64,000 nt of DNA from Symsagittifera roscoffensis (taxonomy: Eukaryota; Xenacoelomorpha; Acoela; Convolutidae). The stretch lies in NCBI RefSeq assembly GCF_963678635.1, contig NC_087062.1, positions 68,371,415-68,435,414 on the forward strand, given 5' to 3'. The notes beneath the pieces were generated by a model. That model was not told the DNA's origin and ran no database searches. It saw nothing but the letters and a program-made list of their open reading frames with translations. The position numbers and the translations under genes were made by a program. Positions 56,186 through 64,000 of the stretch are shown here, piece after piece (within the stretch, counting starts at the first letter, position 1; every line of letters starts with the position of its first letter).

Positions 56186-57866
56186 CTGCAGACCCACTTG
56201 TTTTAAGATAGGGAATAGAGCGTCCGGTCTGCAAGCTATGTTTTAAGATAGAGTATAGAGTCTGTAATGTAATAGGATAGGGATTACCAATGGTACGGTT
56301 TTATGGTTTGTGTGATGGTAAGAAAATGGTAAGAAAAACAATTTTTTTGGGTTTTGTGCTTAAATGTCTATTTTTTATCCAAAAACTTTGGCGCGCGTTA
56401 TCTAATTGCTAACTTTTACGGGTTAATTACGTGTAGGTTGTGGAATTGAGGTTTCTTATTTAGTTGTTTGGTACATCGTAAGTCAATGGTAAGAGTTTTT
56501 GTGCTAAATCTGGGAATTTTTATCAAAAAAGTTTCGTAAAAAATTCAAAACACAATAAGATCTAATTTATTGGATAATCTACCTTGGTTCTACTTGAAGC
56601 AAAGCTGAAACCTAGTGAAACTTCAAAAAAAGTCAAGGTTATGGAAAAAAAATTGCAAAAATTTTAAGTTTTTGGAAAAAATTGCAAAAATTTCAGCTGT
56701 TTGGAAAAAATTGGGGAAATCTCATAGTTTTGGATAATTTTTTTGTTGCTTCTGATCTAATTGAAACAAGATACGTACGTTAATAGTTTTAAATTGAGTT
56801 CAAATTGTATTTTAAACGGCATCATGTTGAGACAATGATACAAAATTTGAAAACAATTATGGAATTTTTTCTAAAACTAAGAAAAAATTGAAAGACGATA
56901 AGTTTTAGCATGATTTGAGCTAGAAAGCAGGTTATAAAATGCTCTCAACCTTAACAATCAATTTTGAAACCTCCAATTTCTCTGGAAAATAGTGAAATTA
57001 ATCGTAATTTTTGAGAAAATATAAAAAATTAATCGCATCTATCCAAAATTTTCCTATTTTCAACATTTTTTTGCTAATTAACTGATTTCTTGTCCAATTC
57101 AGGAAGAATTAAAATAGGACTCTCAATCCAAATGAATATTAAGAGCAAAATTTGATGAAATTTCTAGATAAAATTTCATGATTTATTTCCTTCTCAGTTT
57201 TTTCTCAATGATTAACCCAAATTTGTGTAAAAATTAAAACTTCGGGGAAGTTTTTCACGTTAATAATAATGAATTTCAGAGCAATGATGAAAAATGAACA
57301 ATTAATTGCTAATAATGACTAAAATTAGGATAAATTTTTCTTAAAAATTCGATTGATATTGGCTCAAATTCAAAAAAGTCTTCTTCATAACTGATGATCA
57401 TCTCTCTAATGCTTCTGCAACATAACTTTCATGATTTTCCGTAGAAATAATTTATGTTTTAAGATTATTCTTGCTTTCTGCTTAAAACATGTTTTACGCT
57501 ATTGAACTCACTTTGCAAAAAAATTTAGTCAGATTTGGAGGATTTAGGAGGAAAACAGTCTCAATTGAACGAACAATTTGCTGGCAGAGATGAAAATAGA
57601 ACTGATACCGTCTGTTTATTTCGATCAAAATTGTAAATGTCTTCCTCAAGGTTCTTTTGTTCAGTTGCTACAGTTAACTATTTAAGCAAAAAAACAACTT
57701 TTGGTATCAATAACTATCATTTTTCTTGCAAAATAGTTATTAAATCGCTTTTTATTCTTAATCTATGACGAATGTTTTCAAAAAAATGTCCAAGTGAGAA
57801 AAAATTGGTGCTTACTTAAAGAATTCAGAAACATATGTAAAAAATGAGAATTTTTCGGATTACAAT

Positions 57867-58320
57867 TTTCCGGATGACCTACAGAATCTGAGAGTGAGGA
57901 GGAGGAGGAGGTGGAGGAGCAATTTGCTATAAGCTATCGAAAGATAATGCACCCAACCCAGACGAGATGAAGCAAAATTCTAGGGAGTTCATATTAAGGA
58001 AACCAGGAAATTTTATTTTTCGGATGATCGGAATCTTCAATGTGGAGCCCATACCAGAGATCAACATGGTATAAGCCGAAAAATGATTTGGACAAACGCA
58101 GATTGTGTGCGAATTGCAGATTAGCTGATCATCACGTCGCGGATTGCACATCTTATAAACAAGGGATGAAGAGCCTAGAATACACTCCGGATGAGGACGC
58201 TATGAACCAGTTGGACGAACTTGAATTCTACAGTGGCTTCTTATTCAAAATTGGCGCCCTATGATTCTTCTGTAACCAAGAAGGTCACTTCTGGATGGAT
58301 TGTCTTCTGTTTTGGTAGGC
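57867..58320 (+). pseudogene. Gag knuckle region, second duplicate
   Basis: The frame from ATG 58040 to TGA 58262-58264 reads W-Y-K-P-K-N-D-L-D-K-R-R-L and C-A-N-C-R-L-A-D-H-H-V-A-D-C (58106-58147). It lacks copy 1's TAA but shares the TGA ahead of the second knuckle (F-C-N-Q-E-G-H-F-W-M-D-C). Confidence 0.8.
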
Positions 58321-60062
58321 CGTGAGTAGTAGATGTTGAGGCTAAAGTGAGGGGGTGGGGAGGGGGGGGGGGGGGGAGGGGTCCTGCAGACCCACTTGTT
58401 TTAAGATAGGGAATAAATCATCCAGTCTGCAAGTTATGTTTTGTGATAAGGTATAGAGTTTACAATGTATTAGGATAGGGAATACCAATGGTCAGTTTTT
58501 ATGGTTTGTGTGGTGGTAAAATAATGGTAAGAAAAACGTTTTTTGTTTTTTGAATGTTAATGTCTAGTTTTTTTTGCAAAAATTTTGGCGCGCGTTATCT
58601 AATTGTTAATTATTACTGTATTACTGGTTAACTACGTATAGGTTGTGGAATTAACGTTAAGTTTTTATTTTTTGGTACATCGTAAGTCAATGGTAAGAGT
58701 TTTTGTGCTAAATCTTGGAATTTTTATCAAAAAAAATTCGTAACAACTTCAAAACACGATAAGACCTAATTTATTGGATAATCTACTTTAATTCTACTTG
58801 AAGTATAGCTGAACCTACTGAAATTTTGAAAAAAAGTTATTGGTATGGAAAAAAATTGCAAAAATTTTAAGTTTTTGGAAAAAATTGCAAAAATTTCAGC
58901 TGTTTGGAAAAAATTGGGGAAATCTCATAGTTTTGGATAATTTTTTTGTTGCTTCTGATCTAATTGAAACAAGATAAGTACGTACATAGTTTTAAATTGA
59001 GTTCAAATGGAATTTTAAACGGCATCATGTTGAGACAATGATACAAATTTTGAAAACAATTTTGGATTTTTCTAAAGTTTTCAAAAAAAAAATTGAAAGA
59101 CGATAATTTTAGCATGATTTGAGCTAGAAAGCAGGTTATTAAAAGCTCTCAACATTAACAACCAGTTCTGAAACCTCCGGTTTCTCGAGAAAATAGTGAA
59201 ATTAATCTTAATAATTGAGAAAGTATAAAAAATTAATCGTATCTATCCAAAATTTTCCATTTTTAACATTATTTTGGCAATGAACTAATTTTTTGTCCAA
59301 TTCAGGGAGAATAAAAATAGGACTCTCAATCCAAATGAACGTTTAGAACAATATTTTACAAAATTTTTAGATCAAACTTTATGATTTAACTCCTTCTCAG
59401 TTTTTTCTCAAAGATTAACACAAATTTGTGTAAAAATAATACTTCTGGGAAGTCTTTCACGTTAATAATAATGAATTTCAGAGCAATGATGAAAAATAAA
59501 CATTTAATTGCTAAAATTGACTAAAATTGGGATAAATTTTTCTTATAAAAAATTTGTTCGATATTGGCTCAAATTCCAAAAAGTCTTCTTCGTAACTGAT
59601 AATCATCTCTCTAATGCTTCTGCAATATAATTTTCATGATTTTCCGTATAAAAGTTCTATATTTTAAGATTATTCTTGCTTTCTACTTAAAACATGTTTG
59701 ACGCTTTTGAACTCACTTTGAAAGAAAACTTAGTCAGATTTGGAGGATTTAGGAGGAAAATAGTCTCAATTGAACGAACAATTTGCTGGCACAGATGAAA
59801 ATAGAACTGATACCGTCTGATTATTTCGATCAAAATTGTAAATGTATTCCTCAAGGTAGGTTCTTTTGTTCAGTTGCTACACTAAACTATTCAAGCAAAA
59901 AAAACAACTTTTGGTATCAATAACTATCACTTTTCTTGCAAAATAGTTATTAAATCGTTTTTTATTCTTAACCTTTGACGGATGTTTTCTCAAAAAGGTC
60001 CAAGTGAGAAAAAATTGGTGCTTCTTAAAGAATTCAGAAACATATGTAAAAAATGAGAATAC

Positions 60063-60550
60063 AAAGGTTTTTTTTTACGATTTAAGAACAGATTAAGAGC
60101 AGCTCTATTAGTTATAATCTGAAAACCTCCGGAAATACCTGCGGAAAACCTCCGCTGCTATAAGTATAAAAATTACAGTTCAAACACTTCAAAACACCAC
60201 AGGTTCTACGATGTCTTGACGCATCTTGGCGTGTGTACTCTCTGCCACAATCAAAAAATGCAACTCTTTTGTTTCTAGTCAGTGACGGCATCTCAATAAG
60301 TAAACAACGAACTTGAGAATAAATGGGAGATTTAGAATATCCCGAATTTTTCTATAACAAGAGTTGAATAGCTTCAAAAAATTAATAAAAGTAAATAAAA
60401 ACAGCAAATACTTAACCAATTGTTTTAACGTGAAAGAAAATCAGAATGGATATCATCCTTTTTAACCAAGATGAAAAAATCATCCAATCTTACCATGGAG
60501 TTTTCAAAACTTCTTATATCAACCAATGAGAATCGAGAATTTTTTTCAAA
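60063..60550. other. Spacer, no recognised feature
   Basis: Contains a short internal repeat AAAACCTCCG-AAATACCTGC near 60121-60155. No gene. Confidence 0.4.
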
Positions 60551-60860
60551 GAGCTATTAAAAACTCCAAGCGTATCAAAGAAACAACTCGTTCGGAAAAA
60601 TTTCATTAAAAAAACATTATCTAAGTTCTATTCAAAAACTTGCATCTACGTAAACTCTGGGCTTTTTTAGAGAGAATTTGAAAAGTTCAATGCTCAAAAT
60701 ATGAATCTGATTGTTCAGATTAATTGATTGTTTTAATGATGGTTATGGTTCTGAAAACAATGAGCGTGTCTATCTCTTTAAAATGAAAATAATAGATGCA
60801 AAAAAAATTAAATTACAAAACACAAGACAATAACTAAATTATTCACAAATCAATGAGCTG

Positions 60861-61139
60861 TCAAGCAGCTAAGCTCTCAAAATTTTGCAAGTTCTCAATG
60901 GAGCGCAAAACTGGTCTTGCCTCCATCAGCGGTGCTTGTCTTGGTGGTTCGGTGACTGGAGTTCTTGGCTCAGAGAACCCCTCATCCTCTTCGATAGTAA
61001 TTGGGTTCCCCACAGATCCCTCTTCCTCGCAAGGAAAAAGGAAATTGTCACCTGGTTGTGCCACATATCTAGAGTCAGGAATTTCGGAGTAGTTCATTCC
61101 CACATGCTCAGACAATTCCTCCATCATTTGCATGGTTCC
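60861..61139 (-). pseudogene. 5'-truncated copy of the acidic reading frame
   Basis: The minus-strand frame carries G-T-M-Q-M-M-E-E-L-S-E-H-V-G-M-N-Y-S-E-I and G-S-V-G-N-P-I-T-I-E-E-D-E-G-F-S-E-P, ending in I-E-N-L-Q-N-F-E-S. It is closely matched by the + copy. The frame is open up to 61220, but homology to the other copy stops at 61139, so the first 60 codons of the other copy are absent. Function unknown. Confidence 0.5.
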
Positions 61140-61228
61140 GTTGGAAACGATAATGAGTAAAAAGTTCCCAAAATGGAACTTTGCTTCCAATTGGACACGA
61201 ATTTTATACAAGAATTCCATAAAAGGGA

Positions 61229-61395
61229 GCTGAAATCTGATTGGTTACGACTACAATCCAAATAAGGAAAATCAATTCTGATTGGTTATACCCACACATT
61301 CGAGTTGAAGGTACATATTTCTCGAATCTAAAAATCATTTTATTTTCAACTTTACTAGCATCAACTACCTCCTCTCTCAGCTTTAAATACTTTAA
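61229..61395 (+). promoter_or_regulatory. Possible promoter: two inverted CCAAT boxes and a TATA-like site
   Basis: CTGATTGGTTA occurs twice (ATTGG at 61240-61244 and 61281-61285), 41 bases apart. CTTTAAATAC lies at 61381-61390, about 90 bases before the ATG at 61477. This is the layout of a simple Pol II promoter, but the words are short and AT-rich DNA makes chance matches likely. Confidence 0.35.
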
Positions 61396-61476
61396 CTTCA
61401 ACCTAATTACCGTCAACTACTTCTTCTTTTTATCGATCTTTTTTTTCTGTATCTTTTACCCAACTTATTGCTCAAA

Positions 61477-61947
61477 ATGATCTTCTCAGTGCAAAATAGC
61501 AACATTATATTCTCGCCTGATCTAGTACAAATCCAAGTGCGAGAAACAATAAGTGGAGAATTTCTAGCACAAATGGACATTCCAATCCAAGTCTGGCACA
61601 TGGTGAGGTGATGCAAAGAAATTTCAACGAAATCATATGACGCAAGTTCCTACATAGAGAACCAATTTGGAACCATGCAAAGGATAGAGGAAGTGTCTGA
61701 GCATGTGGGAATGAACTACTCCGAAATTCTTGACTCTAGATATGTGGCACAACAAGGTGACAGTTTCCTCTTTCCTTGCGAGGAAGAGGGATCTGTGGGG
61801 AACCCAATTACTATCGAAGAGGATGAGGGGTTCTCTGAGCCAAGAACTCCAGTCAGCGAACCACCAAGACAACCATCGGTGATGGAGGCAAGACCAGTTT
61901 TGCGCTCCATTGAGAACTTGCAAAATTTTGAGAGCTCAGCTGCTTGA
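61477..61947 (+). pseudogene. Acidic 156-codon reading frame with one in-frame TGA
   Basis: From ATG 61477 one frame runs to the stop at 61945-61947 with a single internal TGA at 61609-61611. The first part reads I-I-F-S-P-D-L-V-Q-I-Q-V-R-E-T-I. After the TGA the same register continues C-K-E-I-S-T-K-S-Y-D and E-E-V-S-E-H-V-G-M-N-Y-S-E-I. An acidic, proline-containing tail follows (I-T-I-E-E-D-E-G-F-S-E-P-R-T-P). No family was recognised. The copy on the minus strand conserves the second part, so the protein sequence was once meaningful. It could be a small gene with a nonsense mutation, or two exons. Function unknown. Confidence 0.45.
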
Positions 61948-62250
61948 CAGCTCTTTGATTTGTGAATAATTTAAATATTGTCTTGTGTTTTCTAATTTTA
62001 TTTTTTATGCATCTATTCTTTCAATTTAAAGAGATAGACACGCTTATTGTATTTAGAATCATAACCATCAATAAAACAATCAATTAATCTGAACAATCGG
62101 ATCCATATTTTGAGTTTTGAATTTTTCAATTTCTCTCTAAAAAGCCCAGAGTTTGCGTAGCTGCAAAATTTTGATTAGAAATTAGATAATGTTTTTTGAA
62201 TTTTTTCCGAACGAGTCGTTTCTGTGATACGCTTTTTGTTTTTATAGCTC

Positions 62251-62799
62251 CCGTTCATCGTTAATTATGCTGAACACAGCAAAGAAGCTGATTGAATACT
62301 TCCTCACTTGATGTGACAATATTTGAACTGAATCTGTGTTTGTACAAAGTGTGAAGACAATCAATTTCTTGATATATATGTATTGATATTTGTCTAATCT
62401 CTGCAGAATCTGGCTAGGAGATGTTCCTATTAAAAATTATTGAAACTTGCAAATTTCCAAGGAACAGAAAGAATCGAGAGTAGACACGCAATAATTTTGG
62501 GTTACTATTTTTTTTTCGTGAAAATCGCTGAAAACAAAAAATAATGGTTTAATATTATAATCTGAATAAAAACTGGGAAAAGCTTGACACATAGCAGCTG
62601 TCATTGAGAAGAATGAATTTTGCAGAAATTGGTGGATTTATGAAGTAGTAGTAACGTCTACGCGATTTCCATATACGGAAACTTCATACAAGCCCTTCCA
62701 TATTTGGTACTAGTTCCATATGACTCATACTGCTTACTTCCATAATCATTTAATCTCGTCAAAATCTTTTCTCCCATCTGATCAGTTTGTTCTTCAAAA
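62251..62799. other. Spacer, no recognised feature
   Basis: AT-rich, with short direct repeats TTCCATAT-TGG near 62667-62720. Could contain an upstream exon or promoter for the next reading frame. Confidence 0.35.
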
Positions 62800-62911
62800 T
62801 TGTACTCAAGAAAAGTTGATAGTCCCAACTACATTGAAATTTCAAAAAATCAAAAAAAAATTGGGAGATTTGTTTGGTTCCAAAGATCCTACAAGAGGAA
62901 ATTATACTTGG

Positions 62912-63339
62912 AACAGTTCTTTCAACTTTTAAAAATAAATGATTCGGGACAATTTGAAAAATCTCAACAAGTGTATCCTAGTGAAAAAGAAGGAGAAGCA
63001 GTATCGGCAATCCGGAATACTGTTATTCACGATGCTGAAAACCTTGGACTCGTACCTATATATGAAGCCAAATCTGGCAAAGAATCAACTATGGATCTGG
63101 AGCTCGACAACTGTAATAGAGTATATGAAATAGCAACATACAACATGAGGAGGGTGTGTGTCACAATCAAGAAGTACAGTTTCAACAAGCCTCACTGCAT
63201 TCAGATTCGACTCTTCACTGCAAAACAGAATGAAGCAATGAAACAAGTTGCCTATGTCAACTATACTTTGAACGAATTCAAAGAACTGTCCCAAATTTTG
63301 GGAGACTATATGTTTGTTGATAATTGTAAACCTCAGTAA
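62912..63339 (+). CDS. Hypothetical protein, possible PC4-like domain (3' exon)
   Basis: The frame is open from 62800 to the stop at 63337-63339 but has no early ATG. An acceptor-like ACAG at about 62908-62911 would give an exon starting F-F-Q-L-L-K-I-N-D-S-G. The C-terminal ~75 residues, N-M-R-R-V-C-V-T-I-K-K-Y, then C-I-Q-I-R-L-F, then Y-T-L-N-E-F-K-E-L-S-Q-I-L-G-D, follow the strand-strand-helix order of the ssDNA-binding coactivator PC4/SUB1 (M-R-Y-V-S-V...V-L-I-D-I-R-E-Y...L-x-x-x-x-W-x-x-L). That likeness is weak and from memory. Natural codon use and a long open frame in AT-rich DNA support it being coding. It may belong to a mobile element. Confidence 0.45.
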
Positions 63340-63700
63340 TGCTTTGTGATCTTTTGCATGTTTGGTAATTGAAATTTTATTGGTTCAAAACTATTTTTTT
63401 TTCACTGAAGTGTATATTTAGAGCTATTATCTGAGGATTAAATTAAATTAAACTATCTGTATAATCTGAGGATTGAGTTATTTTAAATTATCTGTATTAA
63501 ATTAGTTGTTTTCATTTTTTTGCCATTAATTGAGTTTTTGATTGGCTACATCAATTTCTAAATGATGTAAAATTTTTTATGGTTTTTGTTATTACAAAAT
63601 AAACTAAAAATGATAAAACAGTTCGAATGTTTTAAGTTTCTATGTTTATTCAAGCAAGAAAATGTTTCTATCAAAAAAATTTTCAAGGTTTTAATTGGAC
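63340..63700. other. AT-rich 3' flank
   Basis: Contains a near-duplicate ATCTGAGGATTAAATTA / AATCTGAGGATTGAGTTAT at 63430-63480. Possible poly(A) signal AATAAA near 63598. Confidence 0.4.
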
Positions 63701-63703
63701 ATT

Positions 63704-64000
63704 TATCAGATTTTAAAATTGAACTACTGCAAAAAACTACAAGAGTGGAGTACAGATGACGTTGATGGAGATTTTATTAGTTTTAACTTGTATAGAAACA
63801 CAGAAAGTACAATAATTTTGTTAAAAAGATGGAGAAGAGATTACAAAAAAAATGTACTGCCAGATTTATCAGCAATGTTTTTAATTAGAAAAGTTAACTC
63901 AGATTGAGTGGTCTATCAAAAACAACGGAAGGGCCTTTGAAACCAAAATTGGAGATGAAGAGCATTATTTCGATAACTGTTTTCAATTTGAAACGAAAAC
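63704..64000 (+). CDS. Hypothetical coding segment running off the right edge
   Basis: After an acceptor-like TTATCAG (ending 63710) a frame reads L-K-L-N-Y-C-K-K-L-Q-E-W-S-T, then G-D-F-I-S-F-N-L-Y-R-N and L-L-K-R-W-R-R-D-Y, closing at 63905-63907. One base out of register, a second frame opens: I-E-W-S-I-K-N-N-G-R-A-F, then D-E-E-H-Y-F-D-N-C-F-Q-F to the window end. The two look like one protein split by a single-base shift near 63885-63900 (mutation, sequencing error or a missed splice). No family was recognised. Confidence 0.4.

Larger units (their letters stand above)
55665..60062 (+). repeat. 2.2-kb direct tandem duplication of the Gag 3' part and flank
   Basis: Copy 1 is 55665-57866 and copy 2 is 57867-60062. 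They match from CGGATGACCTACAGAATCTG through the CCHC region, G-rich tract and AT-rich tail to AACATATGTAAAAAATGAGA. Differences are scattered substitutions and small indels. Confidence 0.93.
60551..62250. repeat. Long inverted repeat, ~0.58-kb arms, 529-bp spacer
   Basis: The left arm 60551-61139 is the reverse complement of the right arm 61669-62250 with scattered mismatches. Outer ends are GAGCTATTAAAAAC and TTTTTATAGCTC. Both arms contain the same reading frame, facing outward. Confidence 0.93.

Noticed and set aside
61609-61611. Selenocysteine codon
   Set aside because: No recognisable SECIS hairpin was found downstream and the sibling copy lacks this region, so it cannot be compared.

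Overview
The window is AT-rich eukaryotic DNA with GT-AG introns, oligo-A/T tracts and dense repeats. I read it as an invertebrate animal genome. The host gene is an animal-type glycogen synthase. The retroelement relics (a Gag with paired CCHC knuckles and an RT family with an RPIGIGD motif) most resemble, from memory, families common in cnidarians, sponges and other marine invertebrates. The species cannot be named from this sequence.

The one gene that can be modelled completely is glycogen synthase (GYS), on the minus strand. Fourteen coding exons run from 50026 down to the stop at 22310. All introns are GT-AG and every exon joins in phase, giving a 742-residue protein. Catalytic glutamates, the UDP-glucose loop, the arginine cluster for glucose-6-phosphate control and a five-serine GSK3/CK2 ladder at the C terminus are all present. 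Its introns are packed with repeats: a family of about 450 bp with at least 13 copies all in one orientation, tRNA-derived SINE-like units all on the minus strand, a 483-bp higher-order satellite, a ~180-bp diverged satellite and a near-perfect 128-bp hairpin.

Left flank (1-22 kb): a foldback (MITE-like) element at 864-1235; a minisatellite at 2705-3335; a decayed Ty3/gypsy-like element on the minus strand (about 6.1-9.6 kb); a GAGCTCGTG-type minisatellite (12.57-12.83 kb); and an RT element (12.85-17.97 kb) whose RT core is present three times in tandem with a 1350-bp period. All three copies share the same broken active site, so the triplication came after inactivation. A diverged tandem array (19.9-20.8 kb) and two tRNA-like units follow.

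Right flank (50-64 kb): a 400-480 bp tandem array (50.96-53.7 kb); a Gag pseudogene (54.6-56.1 kb) whose 3' part plus AT-rich downstream DNA is tandemly duplicated (55.67-60.06 kb); a 0.58-kb-arm inverted repeat (60.55-62.25 kb) carrying two outward-facing copies of an unrecognised acidic reading frame; and two further coding-looking segments (62.8-63.3 and 63.7-64.0 kb), the first with a weak PC4-like pattern. No rRNA gene, intact tRNA gene or CRISPR array was seen. I found no previously undescribed functional system that I could defend; the strongest unusual signals are structural (duplications of dead elements, hairpins, orientation bias).
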